Source of the DNA: Flaccisagitta enflata
Lineage: Eukaryota > Chaetognatha > Sagittoidea > Aphragmophora
Assembly: GCA_965153355.1 (NCBI GenBank)
Contig: OZ231128.1
Span: 12,400,001 to 12,464,000, forward strand
Direction of reading: 5' to 3'
DNA length: 64,000 nucleotides
A program made the translations under genes and the position numbers. The notes beneath the pieces are model-generated. The model was not told the origin of the DNA. It ran no database searches and worked only from the letters and a program-made list of their open reading frames with translations. Below, one piece after another: positions 10,776 through 24,666 of this stretch (positions are counted from its first letter, which is position 1; every line of letters begins with the position of its first letter).

Positions 10776-10799
10776 TATATCCCTTAGTTGTCACGATGT

Positions 10800-11990
10800 A
10801 TGAACTCAGCCTGGGTTTCGGTCGCTATCGGCACTTCCGGCACTTCCGGCGCTGAGTTCAGTTGTTGCAGCGGCAGCCATTCAAACGCCATTTTCCTGTC
10901 ATTCGTATGCCATTCGAGGTTATGAAAGACTTGATGTACTTGGAAGTGTGAATATTCTCGCACTAACGACGTCGCAAAATCGACAAGTCGCAGAACCCCT
11001 CGGAGACAAACACGGAGCACAACACATTTAGGCTGTCATTAACGGAACATGGATCCATTTGTATTGGAACCGGGACATTTTTATTACTTTGAGTGGTTCC
11101 AGTTTTTTCCTTTTAATTCTTTCTTAGGAACCTGAAAGAATAATTTTGGGATCCTGTTCCAGGTTTGGAACCGGATCCGGTTCTCTATCTAGCTAATCAA
11201 AGTAAGCTCAGTTTTTTTCATAGAAAATGTGACTCAGTATATGACACTCAGTGTAATGCTAGGATAGTATGATGGAGAGAGAAAAAGAGAAAAAAAAAAC
11301 AAGAAGAGAATGCATTTTTTTCTCTTGTTCAGTTTAATTGATGAGTAAAAATAATGCACTAAATCATTAGGGCTCATCAGCCTACATACACTCTGTCTCT
11401 CTCACTATCTCTGTCTCTCACTATCTCTGTCTCTCTGTCTCTCTGTCTCTCTCTCTCTCTGTCTCTCTCTCTCTCTTCCTCTTCCTCTCTTTCTATCTCT
11501 CTCTTTCTCTCTCTCCCCCTTTTTTTTGATGTTTTTTTTAGCTAAATCGATACGCTATAAGTCATTACCGCTCCATAGTGAATCATCACCATTGAGAGAA
11601 AAACCGCGCTTACTTTTACCTTGTAAAAAAGCCTCAGTACTCTCGGATCCCGGTTCCGGTTCCGGATCCGATTTGGAACAGTTTTCTTGAAACTTTACTT
11701 TACAAAGGAATAAAGTTTAATGAATAGGATCCAATGAAAACTATTTGTAAGATCCCTGACCCTTGAGACAATGATCCCTGACCCATTATCAGTATGGAGG
11801 AAATAGGGAGGATTGCGTTGTGCGGAGGAGAAGACGACGACGACGACGGCTACAAGAGAGACATCAATGCTTACATCAAATTCGGCCAAACAAATGATTT
11901 CAATAATACCCACAGGAACAACAACAACAACACTTATCATGTATCGATAAATAATGACTAGAACAAAACCGGAAACTAGTAACAAAAGCA
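10800..11990. other. No gene; CT-rich tract 11397-11520
   Basis: A degenerate (CTCTGT)n/(CT)n tract occupies 11397-11520. GGAACCGGATCCGG-type words recur at 11150-11185 and 11640-11680 in roughly inverted arrangement, perhaps remnants of one element. No exon is supported. Confidence 0.4.
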
Positions 11991-11994
11991 TCGA

Positions 11995-12226
11995 CAAAAG
12001 TCAACTACAAAGAGAAAAACAACGAGAACAACAACAACGAGAACAACAACAACGAGAACACCAACAACGAGAACAACAACAACGAGAACAACAACAACAA
12101 CAACAACAACAATGAAACTACAACAACAACAACATTTCTCGACTTATAATGACTAAAACTTAGCCGGAAACGGGTGACAATGAAAGCATCGACTAAAGAC
12201 AACTACAATAAGAAAAACAACAACAA

Positions 12227-12268
<42 letters not shown>

Positions 12269-12860
12269 CGTGTCATTTTTCGACAATTCATGACTAGAAC
12301 TTAACCGGAAACGGGCAACGATAAAATCATCAACAAAAGACAACTACAAAGAAAAACCAAAGACAACAACAACAACAACACAGTGTCATTTATCGACAAA
12401 AATGACAAGGACTTAACCAGAAACGGGCAACAATGAAATCATCGAAAAAAGACAACTACAGTAAGAAAAACAACAACAAAAAAGAAAACAACAACGAAAA
12501 CAACAAAAAAAAAAACCAACAACATTTATCGACAAATAATGACTAGAACTTAGCAAGAAATGGGTGACAATGAAAGCATCGACAAAAGAAAACTACTGTA
12601 AGAAAAACAATAACGAAAACAACAACAACGAAAGCAACAACAGCAGCAAAAACAACAACCACAACGTGTCATTTTTTCGACAATTAATGACTAGAACTTA
12701 ACCGGAAACGGGCAACAATAAAATCATTGACAAAAGACAACTACGAAGAGAAAAAGAACAACAACAACAACAACAACAACATCAACAACATTTATCGACA
12801 AATAATGACTAGAACAGTAGAGCTTAGCCGGAAACGGGTGACAATAAAGATATTTAAGTA
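11995..12860. repeat. Higher-order repeat built around (CAA)n
   Basis: A unit of about 150-170 bp recurs at least five times. Each has a CGACAAATAATGACTAGAAC-type block, then TTAACCGGAAACGGG, CAACAATGAAATCATCGAC and AAAAGACAACTAC, and then a variable (CAACAA)n stretch. The arrangement resembles young satellite DNA whose spacer is a microsatellite. Confidence 0.8.
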
Positions 12861-12869
12861 CCATTAAGT

Positions 12870-13420
12870 TTATGATTAACGCTGACTCGAAAATCATCAA
12901 CATTCATTCAGTAACAGATACATCACAAGGATTGAAGAACCATTAACGCTGACTCGAAAATCATTAACATTCAGTCAGTAACAGATATATCACAAAGATA
13001 GAAGAACCGTTAACGCTGACTCGAAAGTCATTAACATTCAGTCAGTAACAGATATATCACAAAGATTGAAAAACCATTAACGCTGACTCGAAAATCATTA
13101 ACATTCAGTCAGTAACAGATATATCACAAAGATAGAAGAACCGTTAACGCTGACTCGAAAGTCATTAACATTCAGTCAGTAACAGATATATCACAAAGAT
13201 TGAAAAACCATTAACGCTGACTCAAAAATCATTAACATTCAGTCAGTAACAGATATATCACAAAGATAGAAGAACCGTTAACGCTGACTCGAAAGTCATT
13301 AACATTCAGTCAGTAACAGATATATCACAAAGATTGAAAAACCGTTAACGCTGACTCGAAAGTCATTAACATTCAGTCAGTAATAGATATATCACAAAGA
13401 TTGAAGAACCATTAACGCGA
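12870..13420 (+). repeat. 67-bp tandem repeat, about 8 copies
   Basis: The phrase ACCRTTAACGCTGACTCGAA recurs exactly every 67 bp (for example 12941, 13008 and 13075). The rest of each unit carries CAGTCAGTAACAGATATATC. Two alternating variants (GATAGAAGAACCG and GATTGAAAAACCA) suggest a dimeric 134-bp unit. 67 is not a multiple of three and all frames contain stops. Confidence 0.95.
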
Positions 13421-14119
13421 TCCTTTTGTGCTGAAGAACATGACATTGCGCGAGGCACCGACGCGACGAGAGAAAGAACTTTAGAGAACAAGGCTAAGTT
13501 ATGGCCTCGCTGATAGTGAATAAATGAATGAACATTGAACTATTACATAAACGAACGAACGAACGAATGTATGAATGAATGAGTGAATCAATGTACAACT
13601 GAATGGAAAAGTGAATGAAAGAAGACAGAAGAAGCGAAGTACCATTGTCAAAAAATTAGCTTCAACCTTAATTTTAAACAAGCATCAACTTTGGAGAAGT
13701 GCTCCTCCTCACCAGTGATAATGTCGGTTGGTCGGTTGATCGGTCAGTCAGTCCGTCACTTAAACGTTGAAATCGCAAGTCCAATTTCTTTCTTTATCAT
13801 GTCGCTTCTTACCAACTTGTTGAAGCCACGGTAAGGCATAAAATATTTGTTAAGTTATCATCCCCTCATTACTATTGGGCTTACTGGAGAGCGGTCCGCT
13901 TGGTCGCCCCTTACCCAGCCTGCAAACATACAATTCAATATCCCAGCCTTGACACTTAAAGATGGACAAAAAACCTTATTCCACCTTTTTCAGCTGCACA
14001 ATCTTTTTGGAAAAATAGGTAATGTAGGCTGAAACGTGCGCCGGGTAGATCGTCCAGCGTTTGTGTTTCAAACCAACAGACAGACGGACACCACTTCTTT
14101 AACTCAGACTCGTGCCTTG

Positions 14120-14160
14120 GCGCGCGTGCACACACACACAGACACGCACACAGGCACACA

Positions 14161-14213
<53 letters not shown>
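14120..14213. repeat. (CA)n microsatellite
   Basis: CA dinucleotides with a few CAGG/CAGA interruptions at the start, then about 50 bp uninterrupted. Confidence 0.95.
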
Positions 14214-14215
<2 letters not shown>

Positions 14216-14473
14216 AGTTGTGATGTGATTTGGTTTGTGCTCCGTGGCTCTTTGCTGATGAACAAAAGGAATAAAAGATCGTATTGCTATGTTTTTCTCT
14301 TTTCGATGTTATTGATCCTGTGTCAAGTGTCATGAAGATGCTCGTTAGAAAGGACTTTTTTACCAGCTAGCAACTTCAATTACATTTGATGGCTTTCATA
14401 TCGAGATTGAAGCTTTAGTAGTTGCAGACTTGCAACTCTGTGAGAGGCAGGCTTTCTCCGTCCATCCGTAACA

Positions 14474-14622
14474 GAAGAAAGTGTCTTTCTTTTTTTTTGA
14501 AATTTTGGGTAGAACTGAGTAAAATTGCTCTTTTATCTAAATTCGACCTTATCTTGATCGAAATTATAAACTTAAATTGTTTTCTAATCAAAATTTAAAA
14601 AAAAAAGAAAGACACTTTCTTC
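14474..14622. repeat. Inverted repeat, about 24-bp arms
   Basis: GAAGAAAGTGTCTTTC and its inverse GAAAGACACTTTCTTC enclose an AT-rich loop of about 100 bp. This may be a small foldback element. No flanking duplication was recognised. Confidence 0.6.
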
Positions 14623-15043
14623 ACACATTTTTTTGCAAGGATTTTGAATCTGCCATCAGATTCACAAATTTTCAATTTGAAAATTTGACCTTATATAGTA
14701 TTTTGACCTGAGAAATGTAGCCGTTGTCTATTGAAATATTGACCCGAGACCATTTTTGACTGCAGATTCGGATTCCTGGGGTCAATATTGGTCTAGTATA
14801 GGATGGACGGTAAAATCCCAGAATTTTGACATGATCCACAACAACAACCGCGCGCACGCTAGGAGACCAAATGAAATAAGAGCATTTTCGAGGTACTTTT
14901 GAATAATTGTATGAAAATCACACGGATTCGAGTTAGGAGTAATCATAGATCATTTCAAAACCATTTTGAATAGGTTTGGAGAACGAATAAGCAAAAACCA
15001 GTTTTGGACTTTGCATCCAACGCGAGGGACGCTTTGATGTCTT

Positions 15044-15165
15044 TTTCTCCTTCTCCTCCTCCTCCTCCTTCTCCTCCTCCTCCTTCTCCTCCTCCTCCTC
15101 CTCCTTTTCCTTCTCCTCCCTTCTCCTTCTCCTCCCTTCTCCTCCCTTCTCCTCCCTTCCTCTCT
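15044..15165. repeat. (CTC)n / (CTCCTT)n tract
   Basis: Polypyrimidine trinucleotide tract. The Glu/Arg-rich and Pro/Ser-rich frames through it are artefacts. Confidence 0.95.
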
Positions 15166-15167
15166 TA

Positions 15168-15603
15168 CACGCTGTATTTTGTCTAAGAACACTGTTTATA
15201 AGAACATAAGCCTCAGATTCGGTGAAAAAATAAGAACATCTTAAGAACATGCTCAGGCTCAGATTTTAGCATAAATATGTTTTAAAGTACGCTTTGATAT
15301 GATTTTTAAAGGAAACAACCATAAAAAATTGTACAGAATCCTCCAACCTAAACAATTAAACCAGTTACCATTATCATTTACATAATTTTTGATTTCATAA
15401 CTTGCTAAAACAAAATTTGGGATGGGCTGAGAACAAAGTACATTTACTTCACAGATTATGAATAGCTAGCAACTATGATAAAGAATCTCCAATGCTACAA
15501 AAATAAGAACAATTTAAGAACGTTTGAGCCTGAAAATTTGGTAAAAAATAAGAACGCTGAGCCTCACTTCAGAAAACTGTGTTCTTATAGAAAATACGGC
15601 GTG
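15168..15603. mobile_element. TA-flanked TIR element (CACGC ends)
   Basis: The left end CACGCTGTATTTTGTCTAAG and the inverse of the right end CACGCCGTATTTTCTATAAG are followed inside by AAGAACAC and GCCTCAG on both arms. TA bounds both ends. It sits between two pyrimidine microsatellites. A fragment of the same family is at 10017. Confidence 0.65.
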
Positions 15604-15682
15604 TACTCTCTCTTACTCTCTCTTACTCTCTCTTACTCTCTCTTACTCTCTCTTACTCTCTCTTACTCTCTCTTACTCTGTT
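15604..15682. repeat. (CTCTCTTACTCT)n minisatellite
   Basis: A 12-bp unit repeated about six times immediately right of the TIR element. Confidence 0.9.
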
Positions 15683-15689
15683 TTGATAT

Positions 15690-16190
15690 GCGTCTGAATG
15701 TGCAAATACTAAAACATATTCATGAGCATAGCTGCTCATCTATGAGAGTGTTTTTCAGTATTCTAGCTAATTATTTTTTGATAATTCACATATCCTTTGG
15801 TAATTTGTTTTGCTCAAATTGGATTACAGTTACAATGATTCTTAAGAGTTTGGGGTTGACTCAGAGTAACTTGGTGGATTTATCTTGATTAGTGGGAAGG
15901 ATCTTTATTTAAGGTTGTGGGTGTCATGAGCATTTTACAATGGGAAGATCAGAAGGATGTGAGGGACTTAGGGCGATCAGCACACTCGTCTGGTACTCTT
16001 TCATGTCACTTACACATTTCACAAACAGCCGACAATTATAGATTTTCTTGCTGTTGATATGAATCTATTGTGCCGCTTTGTGGTAAGGTTTGAGGTGAAT
16101 TTGGATAATTCTAAGGATAGCTGTGAGGGGTACGGATGAAACACCAGTTAGACTTAGAGCTCCCAAGGCTCAAGATTGTCCTCACTTGAT
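15690..16190. other. No gene or repeat recognised
   Basis: Mixed-composition sequence without recognisable coding signal. Confidence 0.4.
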
Positions 16191-16193
16191 TTT

Positions 16194-16777
16194 GGTCTAC
16201 GTGTAGGAGAGGACCGGACTTTTTTTAGCGTTTTTACCGAGTTTTTTTTTCACGAAAATTTCAAATCTGAAACAAGAGAATAATTTAGGTCAATGATCCG
16301 AGCCCATACCAAACCCCTACCCCTACACCCACCCCTACCCCTAAACCCACCCCTTCCCCTAAACCCACCCTACCTAACCCTAAACCCCACCCCTACCCCT
16401 AACCCTACCCCTAACCTAACCTAACCTTTAGGGTTAGGGGTAAATGGTTTAAAGGTGGGTTAGGAGTGAGGGTTGGTTTAGGTTAGGGTGGTTAGGGATT
16501 TAGGTAGGTAGGTGTGGGTTTAGGTAGGGGTGGGTTTAGGGGTAGGGTTAGGTGGGTTTAGGTTGGGGTGGGTTTAGGGTAGGGGTGGGTTTAGGGTTAG
16601 GGGTGGGTTTAGGGGTAGGGGTGGGTTTAGGGGTAGGGGTGGGTGTAGGGGTAGGGGTTTGGTATGGGCTCGGATCATTGACCTAAATTGTTCTCTTGTT
16701 TCAGATTTGAAATTTTCGTGAAAAAAAAACTCGTTAAAAACGCTAAAAAAAGTCCGGTCCTCTCCTACACGTAAGCC
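16194..16777. mobile_element. Foldback element carrying an inverted telomere-like array (copy 2)
   Basis: The ends GGTCTACGTGTAGGAGAGGA and the inverse GGCTTACGTGTAGGAGAGGA are the start of arms more than 120 bp long and nearly identical. Both arms then continue into CCCTAA/TTAGGG-like arrays that also oppose each other, so almost the whole element can fold into one hairpin. Flanking 8-bp duplications TTGATTTT lie at 16186-16193 and 16778-16785. It is the same family as 1967-2443, with an extended arm. Confidence 0.85.
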
Positions 16778-17116
16778 TTGATTTTTTATTGCTAAGTTAT
16801 GTTGTCCAACTCGCACAATGTAGTGAATGTACATTGTTGCGCTCATGTTATTCATTTCAGCCTTCATGACTCTGTCAATTGGCATATGCGAGCTCATAAA
16901 GTCATAATCGAAATATCTATAATTCCTTCCTTGAATCTCGATAGATGAAAGATCTATTTTTAAAGAGAACAAAAAACGATACTTTTTATTTGGCGCGAAA
17001 CGAAATGTTTTTCCTTTTTGCTCTCCCAAATATTTCAAAATCCAAGCGATTTGTTTTATAATCTACATCGATGACGAAAAAAGCACAGGTGCAAAGTCTG
17101 GCGGAAGAAAGAAAGA

Positions 17117-17338
17117 ACAAGTGACGCGGGGTGACTATCATTTTGGACGGAAGAGCAGGGGCAACCAAACAACATCCGCATCCCAACCCCTTCCCCAACG
17201 GCACCCCCTCCCCCCCCCCACAAACTTGCACAAAAAGTATCTAAAACGCCCGGTTTTTCCACTTTTCGACTCGATCATCACGGACGGACGGTCGGACGGA
17301 CAAAACCTCTTATAGAGTTACGTGTCCGCAACTAAAAA
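17117..17338 (+). mobile_element. Family D element, complete
   Basis: It runs from AACAAGTGACGCGGGG to the hairpin AGTTACGTGTCCGCAACT plus AAAAA, with a C-rich middle and a (GGAC)n tract. Confidence 0.75.
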
Positions 17339-17344
17339 TAAAGA

Positions 17345-19300
17345 GAAAGAAAGAAAGCGTCACATGGTCAGCGGTTTCTGTTGCCTCATTGTCTTTATTT
17401 GTTAATTCATCCATCTAGGAAGTTTTGGTCATTGAAATTGATCGATCCGTATGTTAGAAGCTTCCCCCAGACGATGTCGATGGCGCAGGTAGATCTAGAT
17501 TCTAGAGAGATAAGTTTGAGGGTAGATCAACTAGGTATATATATCCTCACAATAGCCATTGCATGAATGTATTGCCAACTGTGTAATTCCATTTATTTCA
17601 AATTTGTGAGCGAAGAAAAACTTTCACGCGTTTTTTCTCCTGTTTTTGAACATCTTAAACAATTTCAAACTCTTGATTTATGTTTTCAAATTCGATCTTT
17701 GGACGAAACGCGGCAGCGGTAAGCGAGAACAAACAAACAAAATGGCGTCTGAAGGTTAGAATAACAAAATCGTATTCCAATGTTCTGGAAGATAAATCGA
17801 TTCCACATCCATTGTAAAACAACAGTGTTTGATAAACAACTGTTTAAGATGCGAAAGAGTTGAATTGAATTGGAGAGAGAAAAAAACAGTGTAGGAAGAT
17901 TTCAGTTAAGATTCCAAACGGTGAGGCACTGGTGTTTCTCTCTCTCTCTCTCTCTCTCTCATTCTCTCTGAACCTAGGACGCTGAACGAATAGTCATCAG
18001 CATCGTCGTCATGGTCGTCGTCAACGTCGTCATCGTCGTCGCGTTCGTCGTTGAAGACGTCATCGTCGACATCGTCTATTTTTTTGAAGGTTGGCTAGAA
18101 AGAGGAGGCCGTGTTGTCTCGATAGATGCACACAACCAGTGGAGAGGAAGAAGAAGAGCAGAGGAGGAGGAGGCAAATGCTCCACCAGGCGGAAAGGGAA
18201 GAGGAGGAGGAGAAAAAAAACCCAAACCGTAGAGGGAAAGAAAGAGAGTGGGTATTTAAGTAGATAAATGTATGTGTGTGTAAAACAAACTGTCCGTAAG
18301 GTATAAATTCGGAATTTGAGCTGATAGCCACTGTGTAGTATATCCCTTTGTTCTCTCGTTAGATCTATTCTATCTAATGCTACCGGCCTACCGCGCGGGT
18401 GCAGAGCCGCGCAATATTTTGAACAAAATTTTGCAGTTGGATTCATGAGAGATGAGCATAAAATGTCCATCTACAAGATCAAGAGAACCAGTTCTCTCCT
18501 GTGTCCTGGTAAATGTAAGGATCCGCTTTACTTCATAAGTTCATTCGCAATTTTGCACTTGTTTAATTAGTATAATTAAATAGTATAATTAAATAGTAAT
18601 AATTCCCCCATGGGGACGTCACATTCTTTGAAGGATACATCACTTGCATTCTCTTATTTTCATGCGAGTTCATATGTTTAACAAAAGTAATGATATGGTT
18701 TGGACCTCTCACTATTAACTCGAGAGAAGCATTCAGCGGCAGCGGGGAACTCGGGGGCTCTGCCAGGAGCCTGTTTACTACAAATCCATCGTCCCTTTCT
18801 GATATCAAGAGTTAACCTCATCCCCGTACGCAAGCTTTGCTTAATCATAGGAGCAATAAAACAGCCAAGTTGACATTACTTCGCGTAATGTTTATTCCTT
18901 TTTAGTCTGATGTAGATCGATCCTGTTATTTGGGGGCAAAACAACATTTTTAACGATGTTTATTGCGTTCGTTTAGGTAAATTTGTAACTTTCTATGCTT
19001 CATGTCAAATAGAATTATCATTTAAAGCGACTGTAAAAGTTGTGAAGAGCTGTATTAGCATTCTTACCATGTTTAACAAGACAACAACTTGGCTGCAATA
19101 TGCAAATTATGTTTTGTTCCGACATCACAATGCTTGATCAGTCTTGCTTATAAAATGGCATATTGACTTCAGAGAGAAAATTGGAAATCAAGCAAAATCC
19201 AGTAAGCTAGTGGGGATGGGCGGTTGAGCAGGGTTTTGTCACACATAACATGAATGATGAATTACTTTACTTGTAAGATGAATCTTCCACGTCTTAGCTT
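17345..19300. other. No supported gene; small CT tract and GTC-rich stretch
   Basis: A short (CT)n lies at 17938-17960. A GTCGTCGTC-rich segment (18003-18075) and a GAGGAG-rich segment (18140-18215) give open frames without recognisable domains. Possible isolated exons at 17738 and 18713-18798 are discussed under rejected items. Confidence 0.4.
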
Positions 19301-19313
19301 CTTCAGTGAAGCA

Positions 19314-19358
19314 ATTCACTTACTGACAGTGAAGAATCTTCACTGTCAGCAAGTGAAT
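19314..19358. repeat. Short palindrome
   Basis: ATTCACTT, ACTGACAGTGAAGA and their inverses ATCTTCACTGTCAG and AAGTGAAT form a nearly perfect hairpin of about 21 bp stem with almost no loop. Confidence 0.8.
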
Positions 19359-19436
19359 ACACAGGTTCTTGGACGTGATTCAACCGTGTTTTCCTGCATC
19401 TGCACAATTTTTCGAGTATCCGTCAAGTTGGCGTCA

Positions 19437-19585
19437 ACAACAACAACAACAACTACAACAAGGACAACAACGACAACAACAACAACAACGACAACAACGC
19501 AGCAACAACAACGACAAAAAGTAGTGCAATAACACCAAAAGATCAACGACAACAACAACAACAACAACAACAACAATACAACTTC

Positions 19586-19653
<68 letters not shown>

Positions 19654-19685
19654 GTAGTGCAATGACCACTAAAAGATCAACGACG

Positions 19686-19782
<97 letters not shown>
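19437..19782. repeat. (CAA)n microsatellite arrays
   Basis: Three CAA arrays are separated by two copies of a GTAGTGCAATRACCACTAAAAG-like spacer ending GATCAACGAC, so array plus spacer was duplicated as a unit. Poly-Thr and poly-Val frames are artefacts. A (CATCC)n run follows at 19850. Confidence 0.95.
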
Positions 19783-20055
19783 CCTGCTGGCGTTCGAAGA
19801 TCCGACATTACGGTTATCGAAGCCAATCAACCTTGAGGCTTGAGCTCTGGCATCCCATCCCATCCCATCCCATCCCATTCTTTGTTTTCTGCCCTTCGTC
19901 AGAAAAGACACAAAAGTCGACAATCGGCGTGAGATCACGAAATGCAAATCAATCAATCAATCATTCTCGGATGTGATGTGATGCAACTGGTCGGACATCC
20001 GCCTTAATGAATTCAGCGTGATGACTGTGATGTACCTAGAGAATGAAAGTCTCAC

Positions 20056-20280
<225 letters not shown>

Positions 20281-20345
20281 GATGGTCACAGGGAAACAGG
20301 CAGACTGACATACACGGTGAAAGTTGGACGATTGTTGTTGAGGCA

Positions 20346-20447
20346 TAATGATTGTATTGGACGGATCGTAAACAAACGTTGAAATATGTGGAATATGGAA
20401 TATACATATTTCAACGTTTGTTTATGATCCGTCCAATACAATCATTA
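20346..20447. repeat. 102-bp near-perfect hairpin
   Basis: The arms begin TAATGATTGTATTGGACGGA and end with its inverse. Each arm is about 43 bp with one or two mismatches around a 14-base AT loop. It may be a very short foldback element or a hairpin RNA precursor; the sequence alone does not decide. Confidence 0.85.
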
Positions 20448-20621
20448 GACAGACATACAGACAGAATATGGAAAAAGAAGGAACCTGTGAGAATCGTGAT
20501 CACGCGCGAAAAAAGAAAAGACCCTGACAAAGAGTCAAAAGGCCACGAGAGGCAATGAGCAGCGAATCGTTTGGGTTCCGCCATGCATACGTATTTAGAG
20601 AGTAGGAGGGAGAATTGGAGA

Positions 20622-20633
20622 GAGATAGAGAGA

Positions 20634-20731
<98 letters not shown>

Positions 20732-21066
20732 CACACACTCACTGACAGACAGACCAGCTGACATTCTTTCAATCCCCATCTGTCTGTTTGGGAAAAAAAA
20801 CTCATTTCATGAAAATTATGACTGCATTGATCATCTGACATGGGGCAGACGTTTGTTACTGTTGTTGCTTGGAGTTGCTCGGGGGTTGGCTCGAGGTTGG
20901 CTCAAAATCGTCTCTAGTAAATAATTGAAGGATTTCTGTCAACCCCGGGCAAACCCCGAGTAAACCCCGAGCAACCCCGAGCAACCCCGGGATAATCTCA
21001 CCCCAGATTATGAGGTGTGCTTTAATGTAGGGAAGGAAGGGAGGACAGAATGAACAGAAAATGAAA

Positions 21067-21118
<52 letters not shown>
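20622..21118. repeat. (GA)n tracts and AACCCCGAGC repeats
   Basis: GA dinucleotide tracts lie at 20622-20729 and 21070-21116. Between them (20860-21000) the words GTTGCTCGGGG and GCAACCCCGAG face each other and give a GC-rich hairpin-prone patch. Confidence 0.85.
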
Positions 21119-21121
<3 letters not shown>

Positions 21122-21129
21122 TTACAGCA

Positions 21130-22330
21130 GTATGGGTTCCCAGTTTATCAATGTAGAGCCAAATGCCAGATCCTCAATTTTTCCTGCTGCTGCACTAACT
21201 TTAGAAGCTTTCTGCTGCAGTGTAAGTATATGACAAAATCCACGGCAGCATATTTGCCCGTGATTGAAACTTCCTCAGGATTGATCTTCATTTGCATTTT
21301 GCAGTTTTTGTTTCACTAACATTCTTCAACAGAAGTATCATCCTCAACATCAAATATTGTTTATTCTTGTGACAAAAAAAGGCCCCATGAGACCATAATA
21401 TGGGGAAAAACGGTGTAGTAAGCAAGTATGCAAATATCTTCTCAATAGTTGCTTTACTCCCAGATACAATTGCCTTTGTGCAAAGGGAAAAATATAAACA
21501 AAAAGTAACACTTCGGCTTCAGAATTCTTCCCCCTCGGCTTTTGAGATGGTTGCGATGTGTATCCTGCAGACAGCGCGATGAGCCGATGACTATCATATT
21601 TCTAATTAAAATTGGCGCCTGTCAAGCTGGGGCTTATACCCTAAAGCTAGGATAATCGTTCCACGTGTAGCCCTCCGGTCTTTCATCGCTACCCTTTACC
21701 CCTTGAAAGTTGTCCCGTAACAAACTGTGTTTTCTATGAGTAGTACGCGATTCGTTCTAAATCATCTCACCTCAAACTGCAACAGTACTTCAGTTCCCTT
21801 TTGGGTACCCCAAAAGACACCCACCATCTTGATTCTTATCTTTTTGGTCCGCAAGAAGTATTTCAATCAAGACTGTTTAGATGTTTGAATCATGTTGAGT
21901 GAAAATTTTGAACCAAAAATACCCTTAAATGGCTAATTTACTAACAAATTGCTTTTTATTGAATACAGTCACCTTTAATGATATTTTTTACTTTAAAAAA
22001 TGCAGCTAGCCCGTCGCTTGCATTCCACGGTTCTTACCTTTTTGTCAGCACCGGAAGCATCGCGGTTCGAATGAATTGCCAAGTTTTTTTTTCAATTTGT
22101 ATTTTTCAATTTTAAGACTTATCATAAATGTCTTAGAAAATGAGCTTGTTACGGGTTCATACATGTGCCAAAAGCGTCAGAGACACCAAATATTTCGACT
22201 AATATTGAATAGCCATCATTCAGTGGTGAATGACTATCAAGGAATTATCATAGATGTCATTTTCAGTCATTCTTCATCACCCCATTGGCATGGCCATTAC
22301 CCATTAATGTTTACCTGTCTGTCTGTATTT
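21130..22330. other. No gene seen; presumed 3' flank or intron of the polyQ gene
   Basis: No exon with convincing splice borders was recognised on either strand. If the polyQ gene continues, its downstream exons or last intron must lie here or to the left. Confidence 0.4.
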
Positions 22331-22340
22331 TTGTCTGTCT

Positions 22341-22508
<168 letters not shown>

Positions 22509-22510
22509 AC

Positions 22511-23819
<1,309 letters not shown>

Positions 23820-23828
23820 CTGTAAAAA

Positions 23829-23989
23829 AAAAGGCCGTATACACGGCAGCATTAGTCGCGGACGGTTGGGCAGGAGCAGAAAACCTCGAAAAGTGACTTT
23901 GTTACCGACGGACCGACGGACCGACGGACCCACGGACGGACCGACGGACCGAAAAGTTGCTTATAGAGTCGCGTGTCCGCGACTAAAAA
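23829..23989 (+). mobile_element. Family A element abutting a splice acceptor
   Basis: The element has AAGGCCGTATACACGGC, the box AGTCGCGGAC and the terminal arm GTCCGCGACT (perfect complement), a (GGACCGAC)n tract and a terminal AAAAA. On the minus strand its 5' poly-A side provides the T-run directly before the polyQ exon acceptor at 23820. Confidence 0.85.
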
Positions 23990-24287
23990 TCAAATACATG
24001 AAGAGCTTATAGAATGTTCTTTATGCGTTAGTTAGTTAGATAGTCTGTTAGTTAGTACTATTACGTCTGTAAAATATCATATTGAACTTCTAAATCTTAT
24101 TGGCAAGTTGTTTTACTTGTTCACGCTAAGAAAAGGATGGATGCAAGGAAAAGGAACCAACAGCGGAACCTCCAGATAGCGGTCATAAAGGACTAGATAT
24201 TGTTGACAATTAAAAGGCGGATTTTTATTATGAAACTATATGATTTCATTTGATTGTCATAATGTAAAGAATGTCAAATGAATTAAA

Positions 24288-24473
24288 ACCAGGCCGGGCA
24301 AACGGCTACCCAAGTCGCGTGCGGGTGGGTGGGGGCAGTGATGAATTAGACCAGCTAGGCAGTTGGGCAGAAGCTGTAACCCCAAAACCGCTCGTAAACG
24401 CCGAAAAAGCAATGTGTTACCGACCGACCGATGGACCGACGGACAGAGCGGGTTGTAGAGTCGCGACAAAAAA
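24288..24473 (+). mobile_element. Family A element, collapsed hairpin
   Basis: It begins with CCAGGCCGGGCAAACGGC and has the box AGTCGCGTGCGGGTGGGTGG and (GACC)n, but the terminal hairpin is reduced to the palindrome GTCGCGAC before AAAAA. This looks like deletion of the loop and one arm. Confidence 0.75.
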
Positions 24474-24666
24474 TACTAACAAAAAACTTAAGTGTATTTT
24501 GAAATACTTATCTTTTAAAATTTATATTACATACAATTTTTTTCATGATGCAGCCATTTATTTTTTATGCAATCTATAAAAGGTCATGTCAATCTGTTTA
24601 CATTTTGACCAATTGGTTGAGATGCAAATGTCAAAACCGCGCAAAACAGGCGCTGTTCCATTGTTA

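Noticed and set aside
12870-13420. CRISPR-like regular repeats
   Set aside because: The 67-bp units are head-to-tail with no unique spacers, and the genome is eukaryotic.
17738-17753. Possible short first exon ATGGCGTCTGAAG|GTTAGA on the plus strand
   Set aside because: Good start context, but no downstream exon in phase was found; too short to support.
18713-18798. Possible minus-strand exon (RDDGFVVNRLLAEPPSSPLP), phase 1 like the polyQ exon donor
   Set aside because: The phase fits, but the donor is weak, the exon is only 86 bp and composition differs from the polyQ protein; recorded as a lead only.
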